Assembly: GCA_015832175.1 (NCBI GenBank)
Contig: WJXW01000007.1
Span: 930,001-994,000, forward strand
DNA: 64,000 bases
Origin: Paraphaeosphaeria minitans
Taxonomy: Eukaryota; Ascomycota; Dothideomycetes; Pleosporales; Didymosphaeriaceae
Direction of reading: 5' to 3'
The notes below the pieces were generated by a model that was not told the origin of the DNA, searched no databases, and worked only from the letters and a program-made list of their open reading frames with translations. Made by a program: the position numbers and the translations under genes. Position 1 is the first letter of the stretch, and each line of letters starts with the position of its first letter. Shown here piece by piece: positions 54,544 through 64,000 of the stretch.

Positions 54544-55595
54544 GGTGGCTGGGCCACGTCCTTTAGGGCCAACGCACACAGCAGCAGCAGAATATAATCT
54601 CTACCTACGTACCCACGTACCTACCACCTACCGACCTGGTCGAACAAACACCCCTGCCGCGCGCCCTCTGCCAACCCCCCTGGATCCGGCCCAGGTCACC
54701 GCTGCTTTACCGCTTCAGGCTCTGCTCGTCAGGTTAGACTAACGTAGGGTCTAAGTCGTCTAGTCTCTAGCTGCTACGTCGACTCGTCGGCCAGCACCGG
54801 CGTCTTTGTGCAGCTTTCGCAACAGGGAAAGCAAGGCGTGCGCGCGGGATCGGAGACAGCGCCTTCCCAGAGCCGCCAGGTAGTGCCTTCCCTCACAAAT
54901 TTTCTCCACTGCGACTGCCTTCTTCGCGTCAGTACCACGACACTCCGCCAAACACTTCGCTCCCACCCAGCCCACACACACACACTGCGCCCTCACCCAT
55001 CCGCCATCCGCTATCCGCCATCCGCCACCCCCATCCCACATCCGCCGTCCGCCTTCAATCCGCACGCCTGCATTTCTACCGCATCGTTCCTGGCTGCCTC
55101 GTGCCAGCGCTCCACTTGGTCGACCGACCCCGTTGAGGCTGAAGCGGTGGGCCCTGCGATCTGCACACCTGCCCTGGTCGCCGCGTGAATTTGCCGGCGC
55201 CAGCGAAACTTCATCAATAGCACCCGGTCACTATTGCTTTGTCGTCTGCCACCACCCATCAGGTCAGCAGCGCACGCCGTGTCCCGCGCTCCAGACTCCC
55301 CATCTCCTCCTCTCCACCGTTGCTCCATCCCAACAAGCAATCCAGCGCGGGTCAGTCTCGACGCGCATATCCCGCTCCCATCCCAACGCAGACCCACCCG
55401 GCTCCGCAAGCTCCTGCGAGGCCCATCGTTCCCCAACGCCAGAGCGTAGTGCTGTGCTGCCGACTCGTCCTGTCTGCGCCGCTGTCCCACGCACCCTGCC
55501 TGCCAGCCCCTCCGTCGAATGGTCCAGCGGCCCGCACCACTAACCGCTCGCGTCCCCTCGCTCTCCCCCTCCACCCACTGTGATACTCTGCTATC
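54544..55595. promoter_or_regulatory. Presumed promoter and long leader of the C2H2 regulator
   Basis: No gene is supported. From about 54,960 the plus strand is very C-rich with CCATCCGC repeats (54,997-55,050) and long pyrimidine stretches up to the ATG at 55596. That is typical of the long 5-prime leaders of fungal regulatory genes, and several upstream ATGs are possible. Confidence 0.45.
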
Positions 55596-58500
55596 ATGGA
55601 CGACCGCTTCCGCCAGCCCGGCGCACCCAACTCCAATGGCAACCCCCAGTACCCTTCCATGAACCAGTCTTACAATGGCTCCCAGCAGAACACGCTGCCG
55701 CCCCTCGGCAGCGCCCAGCCATACCCGTCCCTGTACAATCATCACAACAGCAACCCCCAGACGCCCATCACGCCTCACACGCCCGTCACCACCGCTGCGG
55801 GCTCAGGCGCGTCCATCCCCCCCATCGCATCCCAGCACCCTCCTCTGCGCCCACTCCAGCCATCACCTTCGTACCTGCTCACCAGCGCCCCGTACTCCCA
55901 GCCGCCTCTTCTTCCCACATCAGGCGCTCACTCGAACGCGCTAGGTCAGAACGCGCTCACGGCTGGACTCCAGGACGTACGCGCCGGCGGCATGGGCATG
56001 GGACATCCAGCCCTGTACCCTCACCCTCCGGTCCTCTCCAACCAGGACTCCGAGCCCGTGCATGTCGTTGGACAGCAAGGACGCCGCGGCGTTCTGCCCA
56101 CCCATCCTGGCCGCCCCAGCCCCGCTGTCGGTAAGACCATCACGAACCCGACCAAGAACGCCGAAGGCAAATACGAGTGCCCCCACTGCAACAAGACTTA
56201 CCTGCACCTTAAGCATCTCAAGCGCCATCTTCTGCGACGTAAGTGCATCCCGACAGACGCGTCATGTACCACGGCTAACTCATCTAGACACGGGCGAGCG
56301 CCCGTATCAATGCCATCTCTGCAAGGACACATTCTCGCGCAGTGACATTTTAAAGCGTCATTTCCAGAAGTGCTCAATTCGTCGCGGCAACCCTACCGGT
56401 GCGAGCCATCTCCAAAACGCGCAGTCGCATCTGCAAAAGAACAGGCAGCCGAGCAATGCAGAGGCCAACTCGTATCTCAACCACATGGGCACTTCCATGT
56501 CGTACTCGGACAATGCTTATGGTAGCACGACCCTTGGCAACATGCAGCCAATGGCATCCATGCAGACTGACGGGTACGGCGACGGTCTTCCTCCCATGAA
56601 CGCGCATCAGTCCATGTCTGCGCGAACTTCCAGGTCCAACAGCCTCATCCGCCCCGGTAGCGGTGTTGAAGAGAACCGCCGGAGCATGTCTGCTCTTGAC
56701 ATGGGACATTCGCGTCTCAACTTCAACGACTTCCGTCCAGCCAACGGTATGACGAACAATATCTCGCATGATATGAGCCCGTATGGTAACCAACAGAGCC
56801 AGTCGGCGACGGCCGTTACAAATGGCCAACAGCACTACAACTACGATGGCGCCATGGGACACCAGGATATCGCCCCGACCAGCATGTCCGTGAAGCAGGA
56901 AGAGGGAGACCCAGCCTCCTACGGACGTCCGACTCTGCCCAACGTCAATGGTCTTTCCAACGGACAGGACCACTCAGCACGTTGGAACGGGTCGTTCAAC
57001 GGTAACGTTGACGGTCAATCCCAGGATAACTTCCTCATGAACTCAAGTATGGCGAGTGGTCCACACCCCACTAAATCGGGAGGTGCTCTGACTGTCCAAC
57101 CCTTTTAGACCCTAGATGATTACCCCTGTGATGCATTGCTTGGTGGACTGTACTCGGATTCTGGATTTGCTGCGACCGACTCTGCATTTGCCCGTTGGAA
57201 TTTTGGTTCATTCGACCTGCTGCATAAAAAGGCGACCGCCTTGGTGGATTTTTGCTTCCCTGAACGGTCCAGGTTGACACCCGGATCAAATGCCGCGCAT
57301 GGCTACGAAGCACTCAAGGGATTGTTGACGGCGGACAACCTGAAGCACTTTCTCGAACTGTACAAACATTATCAAAGCCATTGGCCCATGATTCACTCGT
57401 CCCTCGATCTGTTCAATACGTACGACGGCCTGGTTCTCACAATGGTCTGCATTGGGGCGGTGTATTCGGACAGGATTGGCGTAAAAGACGTTCGCTGGTT
57501 GATGGAAAGGGTGAGGGCACCGGTACTCAGGTCCTCACAGCTGTATAAGCGAGCCTCTGAAAGAGCTAGGGATGTTGTAGAGAGAAGCATAACACTTGGT
57601 GGTAATCTTCAAGAAATCCAGGCCTTGGTGCACATCCATTCTTTGTTCGTGTGGCATGGTAATCAAACGCAGAGGCAACAGGCTCGCCAAGATTTCTGGA
57701 TCCTCGCCAGCATCGTACAAGATGTGGGTTTGCTGCGACCTTTCCCTACTGGCCATCCCAACGCGAGCGCCCTCCACCAACCTGGAGCCACGAATGTGAG
57801 CGATGTCGCTAATTGGTCCTGGGAACGTTGGTTAGAGCAGGAGACACGGATACGTGTGATGCATCTGGTCTTTCTGATCGATGCCTCTCTTGCCATATTC
57901 TTCAATGCCCAGCCGCAACTAGACATTCACGACATGAAGCTTCCTTTGCCAGCGGACGATGCGGCGTGGGAAGCGCGAACTGCAGAGGAATGTGCAAATG
58001 CGCTAGGCCTCCGCGGCGAGACAGCTCAAGCGAACAACTATGCCGGTACTCGGCGCGCAAAACAACTCATCCTCTCCGAAGTCCTCGTTCTGCTTCACCA
58101 AGGAAACAACTTGCCACATCGCGCCACGAACGTGTACTCCAAGTTCATTCTGATCCATGCTATCCATGTTCAAATTTTCCAGCTTCAACGACAACTATCT
58201 AGCGCCACCGGGGTCTCGTCCAGTGGTGCCAGCACGCCTCAACCGCACGAGGGAACGTCCAGCGGCGGCAGCAGTGGTGCTGTTACTCCCACTGATGGTC
58301 ATGGAACCCAGTACTCTCAACCTCAGGGCATGCTTCGCAGTACCATGTGCGCTCTCATGCTCTGGAAGAAGCAGTGGGATGCAGACATGCAGCTTCAGTA
58401 TGGTACCAAGCAGAGGCCTCTTGGCTTCTGCCGTGACGGCATCCACTTCTACTTCCTTGCAAAGATATTCCTTTCAAACTCCCGGCGCGAGGACTGGACG

Positions 58501-58701
58501 GCACCGCCAGACGATCGGTTCCAACAAGTCTTCAACCAGCTCAAATACATCCGCACCCATGTCGTTTCCGATTCGACTTCGAAAAATCTGGACATGGGTA
58601 GCGTAACAACAATCAATGACGACTACGGCCTGGCGGATCTTACACTCAACATGAAGCTTCTTTTCACACCAATTTACGACGCATCGCCAGATCGACGATA
58701 G
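55596..58701 (+). CDS. C2H2 zinc-finger transcription factor with fungal_trans domain
   Basis: Three exons, 55596-56238, 56288-57046 and 57116-58701, give 995 aa. The N-terminal 185 residues are Pro/Ser/Gln/Asn-rich. Two fingers follow: CPHCNKTYLHLKHLKRHLLR with His from exon 2 (C2H2), linker TGERPY, and CHLCKDTFSRSDILKRHFQK then Cys (C2HC form), followed by CSIRRGNPTG. A Met/Asn/Gln-rich middle precedes the fungal_trans (MHR) region: ALVDFCFPER, LELYKHYQSHWPMIHSSLDL, LVHIHSLFVWHG, MHLVFLIDASLAIFFNAQPQ and GFCRDGIHFYFLAKIFL. Intron 2 (GTATGG to CCCTAG) removes an in-frame TAG at 57106; without it the frame would end before the MHR. The target genes are unknown. Confidence 0.87.
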
Positions 58702-60579
58702 CATCATCTTTTCGCCGAAAACAAACCCGCACACAGTCACGCTCCACAAAATTTCTCTGTTTCCGAGGCGGTCTCACAAATCCCGGATCTTTTACGGTCC
58801 ACCAGCATTGCATCAAGCGGTCATCATCACAGTCTATCATCACACACTACACGGTTACAAAAATTTTGGACTCTAGCTGGGCTTTCCGGTTGAGTCTGCA
58901 TTACACAATGGCGTTTTCAGAGTTTCACAATTTCCGGACGAGGGCGCCTCAGCGCTAGATCGAGCATTACGACATCAGGCGGTTTACGTTTGCATTTACG
59001 ACCATGTTGCTCTTAGCAATGAGCAAAAGCATAGATGTTCTCCTCACGGCGTGCATTTTCAGGGCGCAAAACAGGGGTCACTCAATCTTCAGCTTGCAAT
59101 GGACAACTAGACGCGATGGAAACATGAGTTCGAATTTTCACAGATCATCAAAAGAAAGAAAGAAAGAAAGACGGAAGGAAAGAGAAAAGGTGTCGACGGG
59201 GCGGGGTGCGTACGTTTGCTTGATTGATATGGCTGGCTTGCGCCGGCTCACCTGTTGTTCTTGTATATTTGGCCCAACAATCTCTGGTTCACTTGGGCTC
59301 TCTAGCATTTTTGGGGTGTGTCGCGCGAGAAACGTAGCGAATAGAAATAGATAAATCATGTAGCTTGGCATACGCAGCCGAAGGAAAAGTTGGAGGGAAT
59401 GACATTTTGGATACCGAACGTGTTCTCTACTGCATGCCGTTGTCACAACCACGTTTTCCTATCGAGTCGTTTGGCAGATCGGATGGTAGTCGCGAGTTGA
59501 GACTTGCACTAGGTACATCTGAGAACTGTTTTCCACGACTCAATGCCGTCACTCGTGCTTGTGCGTCACTCCAGAACAGACTCTCTTCACACACACACAC
59601 ATTCACGGCAACCCTACCTCTCCTCACCCCTCAAGAGCGCTCGTTTCCCAGCCTTGGAGCGCAAGTCGAAATGCTCGCCCACCATGGGATCCCCACCTCA
59701 CCCCCCTCCCCCGTGTCTGAGCCCTGTTTCAGCCTGCCACAGCACGCACTTCGCACCCCAGCAGCGGACTCTGCGCACCGGCTGAAAGACGGTCTGTGGC
59801 CGGTTGCGTCTCGCCCTCGCTGTCGCATCGGCGCGTCCCGAGGCCCATCACATCAATGCGCGGGCCAGCGACCCCCTGGGGGAGCAGCACGTCACGTGAT
59901 GCGTCGTTGGGCTTCCCGATGGAGATCGCGTGGCGTGGCGTGGGCCAGGTGCATGAGGGTCGAGGGTCTGGAAGGGTTTCGACGAGGTCGGCTACGGGTA
60001 CCTATACTCGTTGCGTCTGTCGTGCCGGGTACGGTAGGTTGCTGCGGGAGGGACGGGTCGGCTGCTCGAACCAGACGTTCAGCGATCGCCGTGGAGCTGC
60101 GGAGGCGGGCGGTTTTGATTGGCAAGGTGGCTTTGGACGGGTGCGAAGCCATGCCGTGCTGGATGGGTGCGTGGCGAGAGCGCGGTCTCGGGACTTGCGC
60201 TTGAGGCGATGCAGGTGATGCAGGTGTGCTGTGCTTGTGCATTGAGGGGGTGTGGTGAGTCTCTTTCCTGCAGGGCATGGGGGGACGGCACCAGCACCAG
60301 CACCAGCAACCAGCAGCAGCACTTCACCCGTGTAGGGTTGGGTAGGGTAGGCTGCAGAGGAGAATCTGGGGAAGCCTAAAAGGACAATGCGTGCCCAGCT
60401 TGCCCCAGGCGTTCGTTCCGGTACGCTCGTTGAATCGATTGCTTTTCCTTTCGCTCCTGCTGCTGGCTTTGCTCTTTTTTTTGCGCTGGGCGGTACCTAA
60501 GCCGAGAGCTTACGGGTAGGCGATCTTATGTTTCTCTAGGACAGTGTCTTGGGATATTGTTCTACGTCTTCGTGAAAGC
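58702..60579. other. Gene-free region with simple repeats
   Basis: This 1.9-kb spacer has no supported gene. A 279-codon frame at 59,365-60,204 starts from a non-ATG codon, is Arg-rich and changes character along its length, so it is judged a GC artefact. Simple repeats are GAAA units at about 59,152-59,180, a CA run near 59,588 and CAGCAC units at about 60,285-60,320. Confidence 0.45.
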
Positions 60580-61870
60580 ATGTATTTGAGGCCGGGAACG
60601 ATTGTGGTGGTCGTAGGGGTGACGTTGACGAGCTTGTCCACTGTCGTCGTGCTTTTGAGGTATGTCAACTGGAAGGACTGCAGTTGACGTCTTGATTGAC
60701 TCTGGATCCAGATACTTCTGCCGCTGGTACCGCATGGGGGTGATGGGAGCCACTGACCATTTAATGTTCATTGCTTTGGTCAGTCCAAGAAATTGAATGA
60801 ATAATTCGCATACTTATGCACTGCATAGGTGCTCACTTGGGGCAGCACCGTCGTCAACTATTACCAAGATCAAACAAGCAGCAACTTTAGACCCAGCTTC
60901 TTCCGCAAGCCGGTAAGGTCCTTCGCAGACCTGACAATCTTTTGTGCTGACAGCCACATAGGATAAGAGACCACAGGCTTTGGTCGCTCTTCGTGGCACG
61001 TTGATCACATGGTACGTCTACCGCATGCTGTACGGTGTCGCCCTATGCTTCGTTAAGCTCTCGATCCTCTTCTTCTACCGAAATATCGCCTCGCACCGCA
61101 CCTTTCGCCGCGTGGTTCACAGCCTCATCGCCTTCGTCATCGCCTACACGTTCGCGACTACCACGGCAGCTGCCTTCCAGTGCCAGAACCCGGCCGGAAG
61201 CATCGACGTGGCAGGCTACCTCGCGCAGCTAGACCGAGACCCGAGCACCAACAAGAAAAACTTCAAGTGCTTCGATCCTACGCGGCTGTGGCTGTTCACT
61301 GGGGCGGTCAACCTCTTCACCGACGTGCTGATCCTGCTCTTGCCCATCCCTACGCTTCTGGGCCTGCGGGTGCCCATGAACAAACGCCTCGCGCTCGTCA
61401 GCATCTTCTCCATCGGCATCATGGCCATCGTGGCCAGCTGCGTGCGCATGTGGGTCATGGCACTGTGGGCGGAATCGCCGCAGAACAGCGCGCGCTTCGG
61501 CTGCGATCTTCTGCTGTGGGGCCAGGTCGAGGTCAACAGCGGCATCGTGTCCGCCTCGGTGCCCTTCCTGCGCCTGTTCTTCCGCGGTCGCGAGCGCGAG
61601 CCCGACGAGAAGCCGGCTGCCAGACGGAAGGTCAGGGAGATCGCGCCGCCCAACCTGGCCCGGGGGGATGCGAAGCCGTTGAGGATCCAGAGCATGGACT
61701 TCTTCGAGCAGGACAAGATGCGCAAGGGTGACGAGGAGGCGGGCGGTGACCGTCGGAATCCTGACAGCCCTGAGTGGGGAGGCTTCATCACGGTGCCTGC
61801 GAGCTTGAGTAGTGGTAGCCGGGGGAGTGCGATGCTGGAGACGCCGGTGAAGGGACATATGACGGTCTGA
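60580..61870 (+). CDS. Fungal rhodopsin-domain (DUF3112/PF20684-like) integral membrane protein
   Basis: This is a predicted seven-helix plasma-membrane protein of the fungal rhodopsin-like or Pth11-adjacent class, 374 aa. The large last exon (60977-61870) lacks its N-terminus, but three small exons complete it: 60580-60659 (MYLRPGTIVVVVGVTLTSLS, then TVVVLLR), 60712-60778 (YFCRWYRMGVMGATDHLMFI) and 60829-60912 (VLTWGSTVVNYYQDQTSSNF), with donors GTATGT, GTCAGT and GTAAGG. The core has MLYGVALCFVKLSILFFYRN, a loop with FQCQNP, KCFD and LWLFTGAVNLFTDVLILLLP, then VSIFSIGIMAIVASCVRM and the VEVNSGIVSASVPFLRLFF end of TM7. The tail is charged and cytosolic. Retinal binding is not implied. Ligand is unknown. 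Confidence 0.8.
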
Positions 61871-63146
61871 AGGCACGGCGGGATAGAAAAGAAGGCACTG
61901 GTTGCTCCGGGAGTCACGTGATGGGTAGTGGCTGGACGGCGCAGTAGCTGGCTACTGTGCCGCTGCTTGTGCATTCGAGGGAAGAGGTATGTAGAAGTCT
62001 CTAAGGCCATTTTTGAAAATCGAAACTGAGCTCTCGTAGGGGGATAGAGATGGGAGGATGGGAGGGGGGAGATGGGAGGGTAGAGGATGGGAGGATGGAG
62101 GGTAGGAAGATGGGGAGAATAGGAGGACGGAGGATGGGAGGATGGAGATCAGAGGATGGAGGATAGAGGATAGGAAAATAGGTGGAAGTTGATGTGGAGT
62201 CGAGACTGCAGGGCTGGGATACAAGGTAGGAAACCGAGGTCTGAGCGAGGCTACCTTGGAGGTCCTGGACCTGTTGATGTAAGAAAAAGTAGCGCTGTAC
62301 AGTATGTAAATGCGGGTTGAGATGATGCTGTGCAGTTAGTAGAGAAGCCAAGTTCTCGTAGTGTGATGGTTGCCCACAAGCTTCCTATGGTCATCCTCAG
62401 GGAGATCAACCACTTGATGGCTCACCCTGGGGTCACTCATGCCCCAATACGTTTCCAGATTCTGGAGTTGATAGAGCATGTCGGATGGTCACGTCCATCT
62501 GGCTTCGAAGGCGATGTTCGTCGTCTGTGCCTGTGCCGCAGCCACCCCAACTGTCGAAGTCGCGCACACGGGTCCTTCCCGTCGTAACGAACAGCTTCTC
62601 GCATGCATGCCATGGCGCTCTGGACGCTCGAGGTTGGCGAACAACAGCACAAATCACAGCACTCGCCCACTTGTGGGGATGGGCGACCCGGTAGGTGGGC
62701 GGCAAATGCACGCGCAGATTCGCCGGTGCGTCGGTGCTGCGCCGCGACGTGATCGCTCGCCCTCACAGCATCCAGCCCCAAGCGCCGACGTGCATCCTGC
62801 ATCCTGCATCCTGCACTTGCATCCCTCGCTCGGTGGCCTATCTTTACCATCTTTACCATCTTACCATCTTACCATCTTTGCTCCAAGTAAATACCTAGCA
62901 TCTTTCGCTTCTTCGCCGCCATCATTCTGTACAGCACAACTACCCCCCTTCATGTTGTGACGCGCAGCTAACTCCACCACCGTGGCTTCTTCACGCTTCT
63001 CCCGCCTGTTCCTGGTCGCGGTCGCTCTCTTCATCTCCTTGTCCGCAATCCTGGCGACTCTCCGCTTCGGTGTCCGCGCACCCTCCATCCTCAACTATCT
63101 TCGCCCCGCCAGGAACCCTTTCCAGGTGCAGTCACAGCGCCCGCTC
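61871..63146. other. Intergenic region with polypurine tract
   Basis: No independent gene is seen. A purine-only-like tract of GGGAGGATGG and AGAGGATGG units spans about 62,038-62,190. CATCTTTACCATCTTACC repeats sit at about 62,840-62,880, in the likely promoter of the M3 peptidase. The part from 62,961 to 63,146 is open in the peptidase frame without an ATG. Confidence 0.5.
62038..62190. repeat. Polypurine minisatellite (GGGAGGATGG units)
   Basis: About 150 bases of almost pure G/A on the plus strand, with irregular 8-12 bp units such as GGGAGGATGG, GAGGATGGAG and AGAGGATAGG. G-runs of three or more recur, so non-B structures are possible. It lies between the rhodopsin-domain gene and the M3 peptidase gene. 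Confidence 0.75.
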
Positions 63147-64000
63147 ATGAACAGCACCATGGCCCCCGCAGTGTACAAGAAGCCCCCGCAGCTGCCGCCC
63201 ACGTTCACGGCGACGCCAGACAGCTTGGTCTCGGACACAAAGAAGCTGGTGTGTGTTCTTTTCGCCTGCCATGATCCCTGCTTGTCTGTTCGTCCGTGTC
63301 AGTGAATTGACTTGAACGACATGCGCGCGGCACCACGCTGGATTCTGAGCTGACGTCGCAAAGATTGACAGGTCGCGCAACATCCAAGATGCCATCGTCA
63401 AGGACGTGACGGCCGCGAGCGCCAACTTCAAGAACGTCCTCCTCCCCGTCGCGCTCGACGACAACAAGATGGCGATCGAGTCCCACATCATCGGCTTCTA
63501 CCAGGCCGTGTCCACGGACAAGGCCCTCCGCGATGCGTCGACCGAGGCGGAGAAGCTGCTGGACGACTTCAGCATCGAGTCCAGCATGCGCGACGACGTC
63601 TTCAAGCTCATCGACGCCGTCCTCAAGAAGAAGGAGTCTTTGGATCCGGAATCGCAGCGCCTGCTAGAGAAGGACCACAAGTCGTACATCCGCAACGGTC
63701 TCAATCTGGACCCGGGCGCGCAGCGCGATCGCTTCAAGGAGATCAAGCAGAGGCTGAGCGCCATCAGCATCGAGTTCCAGAAGAACCTCAACGAGGAACA
63801 GGCTGGCATCTGGTTCACCAGGGAAGAGCTAGACGGTGTCCCTGAGGATGTCGTGGACGGGTTGAAGGTCGGCGAGGGCGAGAACAAAGACAAGTTTTGG
63901 CTGACGTTCAAATACCCGGATCTGTTCCCTACTTTGAAGTACGCGACCAACGCCGAGACCCGCAAGCGCGTCTTTGTTGAGAACGAGAACAAGTGCAATG
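63147..64000 (+). CDS. prd1: M3 metalloendopeptidase, saccharolysin/thimet type (five-prime part)
   Basis: This is the N-terminal portion of an oligopeptidase that degrades short peptides in cytosol or mitochondria, cut by the window end. Exons are 63147-63248 and 63364 onward, with intron GTGTGT to CAAAG and join TKKL/IDRSRNIQDA. Family features visible are PPQLPPTFTATPDSLVSDTK, SIESSMRDDVFKLIDAVLKK, RLLEKDHKSYIRNGLNLD and RLSAISIEFQKNLNEEQAGI, then FKYPDLFPTLKYATNAETRK. The zinc motif HExxH lies beyond the window. ATG 63147 is the first in frame, with another at 63159. The frame stays open upstream and would encode a hydrophobic N-terminus from a GTG at 62982 in good context, so the true start is uncertain. 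Confidence 0.88.

Noticed and set aside
57136..58701. Separate gene starting downstream of the zinc-finger frame
   Set aside because: The MHR region is in frame with the fingers once the GTATGG-CCCTAG intron is removed, and a C2H2-MHR fusion is a known fungal design.
59365..60204. 279-codon plus-strand frame
   Set aside because: Non-ATG start, Arg-rich low-complexity translation, overlapping open frames on both strands; GC artefact.
60977..61870. Rhodopsin-domain gene as a five-prime truncated pseudogene
   Set aside because: Three upstream exons with good splice sites restore the N-terminal helices in frame.

Overview
The window is nuclear DNA of a filamentous ascomycete (Pezizomycotina). 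Genes are compact and intron-poor, with introns of about 45-110 nt that have GTRNGT donors, CTAAC/CTGAC-type branch sites and YAG acceptors. Several families are typical of fungi: DUF1774, DUF1770, an LCCL membrane protein, a fungal rhodopsin-domain protein, a C2H2 plus fungal_trans regulator, PDR transporters, and HET and BTB relics. I infer Dothideomycetes, perhaps Mycosphaerellales, from overall resemblance only. No ribosomal RNA, CRISPR, virus or prokaryotic operon is visible.

Layout. 1-3.6 kb is gene-free, with faint diverged repeats. 3.6-12.9 kb holds core cellular genes: DUF1774 membrane protein, AP-1 beta adaptin, EMC4, a degenerate kinase-like protein and an LCCL membrane protein. 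14.4-25.6 kb carries a full-size PDR-type ABC transporter, a fungal protein of unknown function, a secreted Lys-rich protein and an amino-acid permease. 26.4-28 kb has a GDSL esterase and a BTB relic broken by a TGA. 28.6-39.2 kb is another housekeeping block: DUF1770, calcineurin B (divergent pair), a basic nuclear protein, an intracellular LysM protein, a leukotriene-A4-hydrolase-like aminopeptidase and a Ure2-type glutathione transferase. An intron-containing tRNA-Gln(CUG) lies at 40.2 kb, followed by a 1271-codon putative mitochondrial protein. 45.1-46.7 kb is a small graveyard: a HET C-terminal remnant and a broken alpha/beta hydrolase lying in one reading frame interrupted by TGA codons. 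47.4-50.7 kb is a divergent pair, an Eps1/PDI-like ER membrane thioredoxin and the complex I 29.9-kDa (NDUFA5) subunit.

50.7-54.5 kb is a repeat-rich accessory gap. It has a nested 74+34 bp repeat, a GC-rich stretch with a 24-bp minisatellite, an abrupt AT-rich RIP-like island with inverted arms, and a 20-bp tandem array. Beyond it lie a 995-aa C2H2/fungal_trans transcription factor, a rhodopsin-domain membrane protein whose five-prime exons can be reassembled, and the five-prime part of an M3 oligopeptidase cut by the window end.

No single new multi-gene system is evident. The most unusual items are the TGA-interrupted HET/hydrolase relic, the repeat complex around the AT-rich island, the possible non-AUG membrane-anchored start of the M3 peptidase, and the kinase-like protein lacking catalytic residues. 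Exon boundaries were read by eye from splice consensus and frame continuity; no alignments or searches were run.
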